A DNA stretch of 34,583 nt from Rhodopila sp. (lineage in GTDB: Bacteria; Pseudomonadota; Alphaproteobacteria; Acetobacterales; Acetobacteraceae): NCBI GenBank assembly GCA_031291715.1, contig JARLIN010000331.1, positions 1 through 34,583 of the forward strand, written 5' to 3'. Below are positions 15,747 to 24,354 of this stretch, one piece after another. The stretch's first letter is position 1. Each line of letters begins with the position of its first letter. The notes below the pieces were generated by a model. That model ran no database searches. It saw only the letters and a program-made list of their open reading frames with translations, and had not been told where the DNA came from. The position numbers were made by a program, and so were the translations under genes.

Positions 15747-15959
15747 ATGTCCACCTCTACGGCAAAAGCTCGGCATTCCCGATCGGCCAGACCGCCTGAC
15801 TTCGGTGAGCCCGGCTTCCTGCAGTGGTTCCAGGCGGCGGCCCAGGCGTACACCGCCAAGGCGACGAAAACCAAGGCAACCGCGATCCGGACCCTCCAGC
15901 GTGAGGGGATTCTCGACAAGAACGGCCGATTGGCAAAGCCGTATCGGCCCCAGCCGTAG
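15747..15959 (+). CDS. Small basic protein, putative antitoxin-like partner
   Basis: 70 residues: a basic, Ser/Thr/Ala-rich start, then GFLQWFQAAAQAYTAKATKT, KATAIRTLQREGILDKNGRL and the tail AKPYRPQP. The 'G(I)L-KNGRLAKPYR' ending is a pattern I recognise from short proteobacterial proteins of unknown function in accessory regions. ATG 15747 has no strong ribosome-binding site. Its TAG stop is followed at once by a TTG in the same frame that opens the next ORF, so the two are translationally coupled, fused by readthrough, or remnants of one gene. By size, charge and position it could neutralise the downstream ADP-ribosyltransferase-like protein; this is inference. Confidence 0.6.
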   Translation: MSTSTAKARHSRSARPPDFGEPGFLQWFQAAAQAYTAKATKTKATAIRTLQREGILDKNGRLAKPYRPQP

Positions 15960-16547
15960 TTGAACCGGCTCTCCGCCAACTTCGTCCTGGGATATCACGG
16001 TTGCGATGAGGCCGTGGCACGGCATCTTCTCGACGGCGGCACCTTTCAGTCGAGCAGAAACGACTACGATTGGCTCGGATGGGGCATCTATTTCTGGGAA
16101 GCCAATCCCCGCCGTGGCCTCGATTTCGCGAAAGAGGCGATGGGCCGCAAGGGGACGAAAATCAAGCGACCGGCAGTGGTTGGCGCGGCGATTGACTTGG
16201 GCAAGTGCCTCGATCTTACAACCATGGATGGTATCGGCATGGTGCAGATCGGGTATCGGTCGCTTGTCGCCACCCTGGCAGATGCGGGCAAGGAATTGCC
16301 TGTAAACCAGGACCGGTTGCGTCGCCAACTCGACTGCGCCGTCCTTCAGCGCCTGCATGAAGTCTATGAAGAGGCAGGCAACCAATTCGATTCCGTGCGC
16401 GGCATCTTCGCGGAAGGTGCCCCCGCCTACCCCGGAGCCGCATTCGACGCCAAGACGCATGTCCAGATCGCGGTGCGCAACCCCGATTGCATCAAGGGCG
16501 TTTTCCGCGTCCCCGACCATCATCTGCAAGGCTGGAAGCCGGATTGA
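15960..16547 (+). CDS. ADP-ribosyltransferase-fold-like protein, putative toxin
   Basis: 195 residues if started at TTG 15960, directly after the preceding TAG. The core reads FVLGYHGCDEAVARHLLDGG, then YDWLGWGIYFWEANPRRGLD with FAKEA. This resembles the His-(x)-Tyr arrangement of PARP/diphtheria-toxin-like ADP-ribosyltransferases: a 'YHG' strand (H13), a loop, a 'GIYFW' strand (Y44), and an Ala-rich helix. The C-terminal THVQIAVRNPDCIKGVFRVP is a strand pair where the third catalytic position would fall. No membrane or secretion signal is seen. No ribosome-binding site precedes the TTG, so reinitiation after the TAG is the likeliest way to make it. Assignment is by motif pattern only; NAD use is not shown. 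Confidence 0.6.
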   Translation: MNRLSANFVLGYHGCDEAVARHLLDGGTFQSSRNDYDWLGWGIYFWEANPRRGLDFAKEAMGRKGTKIKRPAVVGAAIDLGKCLDLTTMDGIGMVQIGYRSLVATLADAGKELPVNQDRLRRQLDCAVLQRLHEVYEEAGNQFDSVRGIFAEGAPAYPGAAFDAKTHVQIAVRNPDCIKGVFRVPDHHLQGWKPD

Positions 16548-16606
16548 CCGCTCCGCCTTTCTCCATGATTGACCGCCGCACGCCACCGGACCAAAGATGC
16601 GCCGCC

Positions 16607-17203
16607 ATGATCCTACTCATCGACAACTACGACAGCTTCACCTTCAACCTCTATCACTTCCTGGGCGACGTTGGCGCCCAGTGCGAGGTCTGGCGCAACG
16701 ACAAGCTGTCCGTCGCCGAGGCGCTGGCGATGCGGCCGGAGGCGATCGTATTGTCTCCCGGCCCCTGCACCCCAACCGAGGCCGGCATCTGCCTGGACCT
16801 GATCGCCGCCGCGGCCGGGAAAATCCCGTTGCTCGGGGTCTGCCTAGGGCACCAGGCCATCGGCCAGGCGTTCGGCGGCAAGATCATCCGCGCGCCGGAA
16901 CCTATGCACGGCAAGCTCGGCGCCATCACTCACACCGGCACGGATATCCTGCGCGGGCTGCCCTCCCCGTTTTCCGCCACGCGCTATCACAGCCTGATCG
17001 TCGAGCGGGACGGACTTCCGGACACGCTTTTGCCCACCGCCTGGACGGATGACGGGCTGATCATGGCGATGCACCACCGCACGCTGCCGATCTATGGCGT
17101 GCAGTTCCATCCGGAGAGCATCGCCAGCGAGCATGGCCACACGATCCTGGCCAACTTCCTGGCCATCGCGCGTGGCACCAACGCCCCTGCCCGCGCGGCC
17201 TGA
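16607..17203 (+). CDS. trpG: Anthranilate/aminodeoxychorismate synthase glutaminase component
   Basis: 198 residues, a class I glutamine amidotransferase. The catalytic triad is visible: C79 in LLGVCLGHQAIGQAFGG, H168 and E170 in YGVQFHPESIASEHG. The N-terminus MILLIDNYDSFTFNLYHFLG and the oxyanion region VLSPGPCTPTEAG are typical. It supplies ammonia to TrpE (or PabB) to make anthranilate. It heads a trpG-trpD-trpC-moaC string; trpE is not in the window. ATG 16607 is where the family starts, and the upstream open frame is not homologous. The spacing to trpD is three bases, so the genes are cotranscribed. No attenuator leader was recognised in the short gap before it. Confidence 0.93.
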   Translation: MILLIDNYDSFTFNLYHFLGDVGAQCEVWRNDKLSVAEALAMRPEAIVLSPGPCTPTEAGICLDLIAAAAGKIPLLGVCLGHQAIGQAFGGKIIRAPEPMHGKLGAITHTGTDILRGLPSPFSATRYHSLIVERDGLPDTLLPTAWTDDGLIMAMHHRTLPIYGVQFHPESIASEHGHTILANFLAIARGTNAPARAA

Positions 17204-17206
17204 GCC

Positions 17207-18229
17207 ATGTCCGCTAACCTGAAACCGACGATCGCCCGGCTGGCCGCCGGCGAAACTCTGTCGGACGACCAGGCCGAGGCCGCGTTCGACGTCATCATGT
17301 CGGGCGAAGCCACCCCCGCGCAGGTCGGCGCGCTGCTGATGGCGATGCGCATCCGCGGCGAGACCGTGGCGGAAATCACCGGTGCCGTCCGAGCCATGCG
17401 CGCCCGGATGACGGCGATCGAGGCGCCAGCCGACGCCATTGACGTCTGCGGCACGGGTGGCGACGGGGCGGGCACGCTGAATGTCTCCTCGGCCGTCACC
17501 TTCGTGGTTGCCGGCTGCGGCGTGCCGGTGGCGAAGCATGGCAACCGCGCCTTGTCGTCGCGCACGGGTGGGGCCGATGTGCTGACCGCGCTCGGCGTCA
17601 ACGTCGATGTGCCACTGGGGTCCCTGCCCGCGATCCTTTCGGAGGCCGGATGCGTCTTCCTGTTCGCGCCGCGGCACCATCCGTCGATGCGCCATGCCGC
17701 CGGCCCTCGGGTGGAGTTGGGGACACGGACGATCTTCAACTTGCTGGGTCCGCTGGCCAATCCCGCGCGCGTCCGGCGTCAGTTGACCGGCGTGTTCTCC
17801 CCGGACTGGACCCGGCCGATGGCGGAAACGTTGGCGGCGCTGGGGCATGAAGCTGCCTGGATCGTGCATGGGATGGGCCTTGATGAGCTGACCATCGCCG
17901 GGCAGAATCACGTGACGGCGTTGCAAGGGGGGGCGATTACCAGCTTCGTCGTGGAACCAGAGGATGCCGGCCTTTCGCGCGCCCCGATCGAGGCGATCCG
18001 GGGTGGCGATGCCGCGTTCAACGCCGCCGCCTTGGCAGCTGTTCTCCAGGGCGCGCCGGGTGCATACCGCGACACCGTGCTGCTGAACGCCGCTGCTGCC
18101 CTCATCGTCGCCAGCGAGGCGGGTGATTTGCGCGAAGGTGTGTCCCTGGCGGAGCGCTCGATCGCATCCGGAGCCGCGTTCGCCGCGTTGGAGACCTTGC
18201 GGCGGGTCAGTGCCGTAACCGTATCTTAA
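17207..18229 (+). CDS. trpD: Anthranilate phosphoribosyltransferase
   Basis: 340 residues. The PRPP-binding motif [20 protein letters not shown], the anthranilate-site segment [20 protein letters not shown], and [20 protein letters not shown] with [14 protein letters not shown] are all present and intact. The enzyme joins anthranilate and PRPP to phosphoribosylanthranilate, the second step of tryptophan synthesis. The start lies three bases after the trpG stop. The C-terminal part (about 255-340) is the usual Ala-rich helical end, [17 protein letters not shown]. Gene order trpG-trpD-trpC is standard in alphaproteobacteria. Nothing odd is seen in length or composition. Confidence 0.95.
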   Translation: MSANLKPTIARLAAGETLSDDQAEAAFDVIMSGEATPAQVGALLMAMRIRGETVAEITGAVRAMRARMTAIEAPADAIDVCGTGGDGAGTLNVSSAVTFVVAGCGVPVAKHGNRALSSRTGGADVLTALGVNVDVPLGSLPAILSEAGCVFLFAPRHHPSMRHAAGPRVELGTRTIFNLLGPLANPARVRRQLTGVFSPDWTRPMAETLAALGHEAAWIVHGMGLDELTIAGQNHVTALQGGAITSFVVEPEDAGLSRAPIEAIRGGDAAFNAAALAAVLQGAPGAYRDTVLLNAAAALIVASEAGDLREGVSLAERSIASGAAFAALETLRRVSAVTVS

Positions 18230-18251
18230 ATCTGAAGGCCAGGAATAGCCG

Positions 18252-19076
18252 ATGGCAGACGATAATGGCTCGATGCCGGATGTGCTCGCCCGCATCTGCG
18301 GCGATGTCCGGGCAGATGTAGCCGCCCGCAAGGCGGTGCGCGGGATCGACGCGCTGCGGCAACAGATCGCCGCGCGGGGCGATGCCACGCGCGGGTTCGG
18401 GTATGCGTTGAAGCAGGCCGCGGCGGCCGGCCGGTATGGGCTGATCGCCGAGATCAAGAAGGCGTCGCCCTCGGGCGGTCTGATCCGGCCGGATTTCGAT
18501 CCGCCGGCACTGGCGCGGGCCTACGAGGCCGGAGGCGCCACCTGCTTGTCCGTGCTGACGGAACCCCGTCACTTCCAGGGTGATCCGGAGTATCTGAAAG
18601 CCGCCCGCGCCGCGGTACCGCTGCCGGTGCTGCGGAAGGATTTCATGCTCGATCCCTGGCAGGTTTACGAAAGCCGGGCGATGGGGGCGGATTGTATTCT
18701 GCTGATCATGGCGGCGCTGACGGATGCGCAGGCGCGGGAGATGGAGCAAGTCGCCATGAGCCTCGATCTTGATGTTCTGGTTGAAGTGCATGACCACCAC
18801 GAGTTGGACCGGGCGCTGCTGCTGGAGACATCGCTGATTGGGATCAATAACCGCAATCTCAAGACGTTAGAGACAAATCTTGCCGTGACAGAGGAACTGG
18901 CGCCGCTGGTGCCGCCGGACCGGTTCCTGATTTCCGAAAGCGGTATCCGGAATACGGCCGATCTGCGGCGGCTCTCGGCGGTGGGGGCTCAATGCTACCT
19001 CGTGGGTGAGAGCCTGATGCGGCAGGCGGACGTGACGGCGGCGGTGCGGGACCTTCTGGGCGATGGCACCGCCTGA
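18252..19076 (+). CDS. trpC: Indole-3-glycerol phosphate synthase
   Basis: 274 residues, a single TIM barrel without the TrpF fusion of enterobacteria. Key pieces are [20 protein letters not shown] (catalytic Glu/Lys near 67-69), [20 protein letters not shown] (K129), [30 protein letters not shown] and [16 protein letters not shown]. It closes the ring of CdRP to give indole-3-glycerol phosphate. The start, 22 bases after trpD, has GAAGGCCAGGA-like sequence upstream. Its TGA overlaps the moaC ATG by one base (TGATG), so moaC translation is coupled to it. Confidence 0.95.
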   Translation: MADDNGSMPDVLARICGDVRADVAARKAVRGIDALRQQIAARGDATRGFGYALKQAAAAGRYGLIAEIKKASPSGGLIRPDFDPPALARAYEAGGATCLSVLTEPRHFQGDPEYLKAARAAVPLPVLRKDFMLDPWQVYESRAMGADCILLIMAALTDAQAREMEQVAMSLDLDVLVEVHDHHELDRALLLETSLIGINNRNLKTLETNLAVTEELAPLVPPDRFLISESGIRNTADLRRLSAVGAQCYLVGESLMRQADVTAAVRDLLGDGTA

Positions 19077-19552
19077 TGAGCGGGTTCACCCATTTCGACC
19101 AGGCCGGTAACGCGGCGATGGTGGATGTCTCGGATAAGGCGGTCACGGCCCGGACGGCGACGGCACGGGCGCGGGTGGTGATGGCGGCGGCGACGCTGGC
19201 GATGATCCAGCAGGGTTCGGCGAAGAAAGGCGACGTGCTGGGCGTGGCGCGGCTGGCCGGGATCATGGCGGCGAAGCGGACAGCCGATCTTATCCCGCTG
19301 TGCCATCCACTGCCGATCTCATCGGTGAAGGTCGATCTGGAGACCGATGCGGCGGCGAACGCGGTAGAGATCGTCGCGACAGTGCGCACGACCGGTCAGA
19401 CCGGCGTGGAAATGGAGGCGCTGACAGCGGCGAGCGTGGCGGCACTGACGGTTTACGACATGTGCAAGGCCGTCGATCGCTCGTTGCGGATCGAGGGGCT
19501 GCGGGTGACGCACAAGGCGGGCGGGAAGTCGGGGGAATTTTCCCAGGATTGA
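19076..19552 (+). CDS. moaC: Cyclic pyranopterin monophosphate synthase
   Basis: 158 residues. MoaC marks are the PLCHPLPI loop (75-81), [20 protein letters not shown], and [20 protein letters not shown] with the catalytic D128 and K131. It makes cPMP, the first stable intermediate of molybdenum cofactor synthesis. The gene overlaps trpC by one base; a trpC-moaC link, often followed by moeA, is a known alphaproteobacterial arrangement, but here the next gene is unrelated. The C-terminus after KAGGKSGEF is short, as expected. Its product would serve the molybdopterin oxidoreductase at 14.9-15.6 kb among others. Confidence 0.94.
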   Translation: MSGFTHFDQAGNAAMVDVSDKAVTARTATARARVVMAAATLAMIQQGSAKKGDVLGVARLAGIMAAKRTADLIPLCHPLPISSVKVDLETDAAANAVEIVATVRTTGQTGVEMEALTAASVAALTVYDMCKAVDRSLRIEGLRVTHKAGGKSGEFSQD

Positions 19553-19603
19553 TCGCCGATCCATCTGTTTCCGGCCCAAGCCGGTTCATGTGATGATCCG
19601 CCC

Positions 19604-19840
19604 ATGGAAGGCCCCGACACCGTTATCACCGACACCGTTATCCCTGGCCACTACACGCAGTTGGCACGTTTGGCATGGAACCGGGATCCGTCTCGCGCGA
19701 TCAGCGGCGAGGAGGCGTTCGGCCTCTACGAGGCGAATTGGCGGCATGTGGAGGTGGCCTCATTATCCCCCGGGGAACGGGACTTGATTGAGGCTCTGGC
19801 GGCCCGCTTCGGCAGCGGACACCTTCTGACTACAAAATAG
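19604..19840 (+). CDS. Small protein upstream of an AbiEii-type gene
   Basis: 78 residues, no signal or membrane segment. The pattern YEANWRHVEVASLSPGERDL followed by IEALAARFGSGHLL resembles short proteins I have seen described only as hypothetical in rhizobia-like genomes; I cannot name a Pfam family with certainty. The gene ends 38 bases before the nucleotidyltransferase pseudogene and is in the same direction, so the two probably form one unit. By analogy with AbiE systems it could be the partner of the nucleotidyltransferase, though it lacks a visible DNA-binding motif and is much smaller than AbiEi. The start at 19604 is uncertain; a nearby ATG at 19591 is in another frame. Confidence 0.55.
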   Translation: MEGPDTVITDTVIPGHYTQLARLAWNRDPSRAISGEEAFGLYEANWRHVEVASLSPGERDLIEALAARFGSGHLLTTK

Positions 19841-19878
19841 AACGCGGACCGTCGCATCCCAATCTTGGAGTCCGGCAC

Positions 19879-20819
19879 ATGGTTCACTTCAAGAGGCCGG
19901 AGCACCAGGCGGTCGCCGCCGCACTGCGGGCCATGGACCATGATCTGCTCATGCGCTGCGCATGCTGGTTTGGCAGAGGCACCGAAATCGTCCTGGACCT
20001 CGGCGAATATCGTCTTAGCAAAGATATCGACTTTCTCTGCGCGGACGCCGACGGCTACCGGGAAATGCGCTCTCTGGCGGTGTCGCGTGGAACGTCTGCC
20101 CTGTTCGGAGGCGACGTGAGCGGGCGTTCAAGAGCGACCAGTACGGCATCAGGGGCATTATTTCCGTCCAGGACATTCCGCTCCGGTTCGAGATTATCCG
20201 GGAGAGCCGCATCGGCCTCGAAGGACGCCCGGACCGGGAACTGGGCGTTCCGAGGCTGCTCACCGCCGATCGAATCACCGAAAAGATGCTCGCGAATGCC
20301 GACCGCGCCCATGACCGATCGACGGCGTATCGGGACGCGATCGACCTGGGAATGTTGGCTCTCCATCGTGGTCCTTTTCCGGACGCTGCCTTGTTGAAGG
20401 CAGAGCAAGCCTATGGCAACGACGTGGAGCGAAAGCTCGCGTGGGTTCTGGGACGCCTGGCCGATGCGGAGGAACGCCGACACACCTCCGCGGCCCTGGG
20501 CATGGACCCGCGCCTGTTGGATGCCGCCGCGCGCGCCCTATTGGGGGAATTCCGGTGCCTCAGGCCAGGCGCTTTGTTGCCGGGGATCCTGCCGATCCCC
20601 CCGCATCTCCGACAAACCCATGTCGTCGATGCGTCGTTGGACGGCCGGAAGGTGGCGATCCGAAAGCGCCCGCCTATCGGCTGCGTTTCTGGTCGGCTCG
20701 ACAACAGCTTGGGGCCAGCCGCGGTCTTCCGCGATCGCGAGATGTATTTCCTCGATGGTGTGCGGTGTCCCAACATGGACGCGTGGCGGCAGGCCGTGGC
20801 GCAGCGTGGCGCGAAATAG
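19879..20819 (+). pseudogene. AbiEii/AbiGii-type nucleotidyltransferase, frameshifted
   Basis: The N-terminal part is in the frame from ATG 19879: CWFGRGTEIVLDLGEYRLSK then DIDFLCADADGY. This is the nucleotidyltransferase G-[GS]-T ... D-x-D core (G34, T35, D49, D51 region). After ALFGGDV near 20115 the homologous frame changes. From 20118 the other frame continues ERAFKSDQYGIRGIISVQDI, PLRFEIIRESRIGL, and RITEKMLANADRAHDRSTAY, as expected for the rest of an AbiEii protein. One base (or an equivalent number) has been lost. The second frame stays open to 20819; the last 80 codons are not recognisable. An intact AbiEii acts as the toxic NTase of abortive-infection systems. A sequencing error would also explain the break. 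Confidence 0.7.
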
Positions 20820-21065
20820 CGGCCTTCTTGCCGGAGTGCTTGGGCGCCGCCTTCTCCGGCCACACGCTGCATCGCGCCGTGACGTAAAACTCCCTTTTTA
20901 GGTGGCGTCGATCGCGACCGGCCGGCATTGGCCATTGGGCCGCTGGAGTGGCCGCCGTGTGGCGGGATCAGGCAGGGTTGGGGCACCATTGGCAGCACAA
21001 AATGATGCAACGATCGACATAATAATGTATCTACCGAAACAGATAGATGCCGGATTGAACCAACA

Positions 21066-22241
21066 ATGTCTGATGCTCATCAAGCGACCGCGACCTTCAA
21101 CCAAGCTCATGCGCTTAATGAAGAGCAGCTTACAGACTGCATCCGGGCCTGCGGTTTCGATGCTGAGTGGTATCTTAAACAGAACGTCGGTCTGCTTGAT
21201 GCGGGAATCAACCTTGATTCGGCGCTATTACACTTTCTTGCCCATGGCTATAATGAGCACCGTGATCCCCTTTTCGGTGCGATATCCGATGGGTTGGAAA
21301 CGATATCATCCCTTGCAATTCCGGATCGGCGCTATGCCGCGCAGCTGGTCAAGAGCGTATTCTTCGGTCAATTGAGAAATCCCGGGACGCCGGACAGGCT
21401 GTGGGCCGGCGTCGATGGCGGCTTGATCCAGTGCGTGCGTGATCACGGCGGCCTCCCCTATTTCATCATCGGAGACTCTCACACCAACCATTACAAAATA
21501 GATTCGTGGATCGGGACTCACTGGCTGGCGCCGTTGCCGATTGTCTGTCACGGCGCATCCGCCATCGGCCTGGCGAATGAGAACTCCCGGTCGCAATATG
21601 GCCAGAAGATTTTGCGATGGGCGGCCTCCACCGCCGGCCTCCAGCGTCGTTTCGACGTTCCGGTCTTTCTCAAGTTCGGCGGGATCGACGCGGAATTCCT
21701 CTGGATTTCACGCCGAATCCAGAAAGGTATCCACCACTTCTCGGTTTCGGAATTTAGCGACTTTGCCCGGGAGTCGGTTGCGAAATACGGTCAGTTCATG
21801 GATACACTTGCCACGACAATAGACCCCGCACTTTTGCGGGTCTGTTCGGTGTTTCCATCGGTGCTGACCGATGCTTCATGGACCGCCGGGTATATCGACG
21901 CTCACAAGGGCTCAACGGAAGACAACCGCCAACTGGCCGATGGGCTCAGAAAGCTGGAGATTCCCAACTCGGCCACCCGCACGAAATTGCGGGCAATATA
22001 CAATAGCTACCTGGAAGATCTGTGTACAAACAAAGGCCTGAAATACGTCGATGATTTTTCGCCTTTCCTGGATCCGAGCGGGTCGCTCGACAGCCGATAC
22101 CTGGGTGCGCACAAAGGCACCGACTTCCATTTGGACCTCGATTCATCGAGTGAGCCGCTTCTGAAGATCATTCGTGCGTCCCTTGCGCCGGCGAACAACA
22201 TCCCGACGGGGGAACCGGCGCCGCCGACAATCGCGGCTTAG
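21066..22241 (+). CDS. SGNH-hydrolase-like protein with an N-terminal 'WYL..N' domain
   Basis: 391 residues. The N-terminal 70 residues (FDAEWYLKQNVGLLDAGINL followed by ALLHFLAHGYNEHRDP) match the short helical module often found in polysaccharide-related glycosyltransferases. The main domain has the Ser block LPYFIIGDSHTNHY (S138, H139) and a C-terminal GTDFHLD (D353, H355). This is compatible with an SGNH/GDSL-type Ser-Asp-His esterase or glycan O-acetyl-modifying enzyme. The Gly and Asn blocks are not clear, so activity is uncertain. No signal peptide is seen. Base composition is less GC-rich than the neighbours and there is no adjacent polysaccharide gene, suggesting an isolated transfer. 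The ribosome-binding site before ATG 21066 is weak. Confidence 0.6.
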   Translation: MSDAHQATATFNQAHALNEEQLTDCIRACGFDAEWYLKQNVGLLDAGINLDSALLHFLAHGYNEHRDPLFGAISDGLETISSLAIPDRRYAAQLVKSVFFGQLRNPGTPDRLWAGVDGGLIQCVRDHGGLPYFIIGDSHTNHYKIDSWIGTHWLAPLPIVCHGASAIGLANENSRSQYGQKILRWAASTAGLQRRFDVPVFLKFGGIDAEFLWISRRIQKGIHHFSVSEFSDFARESVAKYGQFMDTLATTIDPALLRVCSVFPSVLTDASWTAGYIDAHKGSTEDNRQLADGLRKLEIPNSATRTKLRAIYNSYLEDLCTNKGLKYVDDFSPFLDPSGSLDSRYLGAHKGTDFHLDLDSSSEPLLKIIRASLAPANNIPTGEPAPPTIAA

Positions 22242-22340
22242 GCACTCTGCCGCCGGGCGATGACGGATACCGAATGGCCGCCGCTTCATCTTTGTGGAGG
22301 AACAATCGAATCGCCGGCGTTGGCTCGACAACCTCTCCTC

Positions 22341-22455
22341 GTCATGGCCCGGCTACAGTCCGGGCCGCTGCCACGGCACGGTGCTGGATCAGATGGCCCG
22401 GACTGCCGCCGGGCCATGACGGATGGGGACTGTCGCCGGGCCATGACGGATGGGC
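22341..22455. repeat. REP/BIME-like inverted pair, copy 2, plus an extra unit
   Basis: GTCATGGCCCGGCTACAGTC leads an inverted unit that faces TGGCCCGGACTGCCGCCGGG, each able to form a hairpin. A third, partial unit (CTGTCGCCGGGCCATGACGG) follows in tandem. The gap 22242-22526 between the SGNH-like and MFS genes contains nothing else recognisable. The central link GGTGCTGGATCAGA matches the links in the copies at 798 and 31910. Confidence 0.75.
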
Positions 22456-22526
22456 AATGGCTGTGGGTTCATCTTTCCGCCCCGGTATTATCGATTAACG
22501 AGGTGAACCGTTGTCCAGCCAGGGGA

Positions 22527-23990
22527 TCAGTGCGATCTTTCCGTTTTAGGAATCGTCAACATAATCGATAGAATAGCGACGACGACCATAAACACGTTGA
22601 ACATCAGCGCAATGATCGCCGCCTCGCGGATACCCAGGTTATCCTGGCGCCCATAGAAGGTGATCACGCCTTCCAGCCAATGCACACTATTGGTGCCGGT
22701 GCTAAGCGCCGTGAAGATCGCCGCCGAAATGGCCACGCCGAACGCAGCCCCTAGCGACGATGCCATCTTATAGATGCCGGAACCGGAACCGGCTTGCGTT
22801 TCCGGCAGACTGGACAGCGCGGCGTCCGTGGAAGGCGTCGCATAAAACGCCAGGCCGACGCCGAACAGGGTGTAGCCAATGACGGCCAGGACTTTGTAAT
22901 TCGTCAGCAGCAGGTTTGCTGGCGAGAGAAACAGGATCGCAAGTCCCGTGATAAGACAGCCCCAGATCATTGGTCTGCGCGCACCGAAACGCTGCAGGAG
23001 CTTCTCACCCACCCGGATGAAGGCAATGATCGCGACGGCATAGCCAAGAGTCAGAAGGCCGGCTTGCTGTGCGGTCATGTTGCCGCCGAGCTGGACCAGT
23101 TGCGGCGATACGATAAGGGTGCCGGCGACCGCGTTGAGCAGGAAGTTCGAAATCGTGGCGCCGGTGTAGGTCGGGTTGCTGAACAGCGTGAAATTGACGA
23201 AGGCGGCAGATGTCCTCGCCTCAATCCGGAAGAACAGGAAACCAGAGATCAAGGTGATCACGATCAGAGCGAGCGCCGTCGGGCTCGTCCACCCGAGGTT
23301 GTTCCCCTGGGTCACGACGATTTGCAGGCTGACCATGGCGATCATGAAGGTGATCACGCCGGGGAAGTCGAATCTGTAGTCCGCCTTGTCCATGGCCCGG
23401 CTTTCCGGGGTACCCCGCATCATGACGATGCCCGCCACCGCGACCAGCGCGGAGGCGAAGAAGATGTAGCGCCAGCCCAGGCTCTGGGTAACAAGCCCGC
23501 CGAACAAGGCGCACACGCCGGATCCGCCCCAGGAACCGATCGACCATAGGCTGACCGCGCGCTGGCGCGCAGCGCCATCCCAATACGTTTTCACCAATGC
23601 GAGACTGGCAGGCATGATGCATGCGCCGGACAGGCCTTGCAGCGCGCGCCCAGATAGCAGGAACACAGACGCCAAGCTGCCGACGGGGGCCAGTCCGACC
23701 AGCAGAGAGCCGACGATACTCAGGTAGAACCCGATCTTGACGATTCGGACGCGGCCGACACGGTCAGCCAGACCGCCCATCACGACGATGAAGATCCCAG
23801 AGAACAAAGCTGTGATCGCCACGGCGCTGTTCATCGTGCTGGGGCCGAGACCGAGGTCCTTGCCCATGTCGGGGGCGATGTTCAACGTCGTCTGGGCGAA
23901 CAGCCAGAAGGTCAGAACGCCGAGAATGATGCCGTAGAGGAGCCTGTCGTTACCACGGAATGGTGTCGGGTCGCTGGGCACTGAGCTCAC
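22527..23990 (-). CDS. MFS drug-resistance-type transporter, DHA2 (14 TM) family
   Basis: 487 residues from a GTG at 23990 that has AGGAGG six bases upstream; the open frame extends eight codons further with no signal. About 14 membrane segments are evident, beginning LLYGIILGVLTFWLFAQTTL. MFS motif A is FIVVMGGLADRVGRVRIVKI, and the motif C-like stretch is SIGSWGGSGVCALFGGLVTQ. The long periplasmic/cytosolic alternation to SIMLTIPKTERSH and the absence of a central loop fit DHA2/QacA-type proton antiporters. The substrate is unknown. No regulator gene is adjacent. It stands alone and is divergent from the deacetylase gene. Confidence 0.88.
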   Translation of the reverse strand: MSSVPSDPTPFRGNDRLLYGIILGVLTFWLFAQTTLNIAPDMGKDLGLGPSTMNSAVAITALFSGIFIVVMGGLADRVGRVRIVKIGFYLSIVGSLLVGLAPVGSLASVFLLSGRALQGLSGACIMPASLALVKTYWDGAARQRAVSLWSIGSWGGSGVCALFGGLVTQSLGWRYIFFASALVAVAGIVMMRGTPESRAMDKADYRFDFPGVITFMIAMVSLQIVVTQGNNLGWTSPTALALIVITLISGFLFFRIEARTSAAFVNFTLFSNPTYTGATISNFLLNAVAGTLIVSPQLVQLGGNMTAQQAGLLTLGYAVAIIAFIRVGEKLLQRFGARRPMIWGCLITGLAILFLSPANLLLTNYKVLAVIGYTLFGVGLAFYATPSTDAALSSLPETQAGSGSGIYKMASSLGAAFGVAISAAIFTALSTGTNSVHWLEGVITFYGRQDNLGIREAAIIALMFNVFMVVVAILSIMLTIPKTERSH

Positions 23991-24152
23991 CTCAGTCCTC
24001 CTCGATATTGCCACTGGTTGTCTCGCCTCTTGCCGATCGGATGGATAGCTGCCCGTGAGCGGGATTCGTCAAGTCGCCCGTCCGATATGATCGGTGGCAG
24101 GGGAACCCTCATGCCCTCATACCCGCCGCCCGATGGGGCGATCGGGGCAGCT

Positions 24153-24313
24153 CGCGCAAAGACTGACACGCCGGCCGCTTGTCCCATGGTCGTCATGGCC
24201 GGACCAGCTTATTGACGAATAACCACTTACCGAGGTGCAACGGGTGTCCGGATCAGGTCCGGGCATAACGTGGAGGAAACCGGCGGAGAGTCCGTGTCAA
24301 CGCGACCTCGTAA
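24153..24313. repeat. Intergenic repeat, type 2, copy A
   Basis: Two blocks are shared with 32035-32147: GCAAAGACTGACACGCCGGC continuing to CATGGCCGGAC (24156-24202), and GGAGGAAACCGGCGGAGAGT with CGTGTCAACGCGACCT (24272-24308). Copy A contains about 50 extra bases between the blocks. No coding function is seen. The rest of the 23991-24354 gap shows no other feature; the deacetylase promoter must be here. Confidence 0.7.
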
Positions 24314-24354
24314 TTGAGAGCGGATAAAGCCTGGCAAAGGGAAGAACGAGGGAT

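Noticed and set aside
16844-18457. Minus-strand open frame of 537 codons across trpG, trpD and trpC
   Set aside because: Antisense to three intact biosynthetic genes; composition is that of a GC-driven shadow frame.
20411-21010. Possible transposase remnant on the minus strand next to the AbiEii pseudogene
   Set aside because: Neither frame showed DDE-type motifs or terminal repeats; only Arg/Pro-rich filler was seen.
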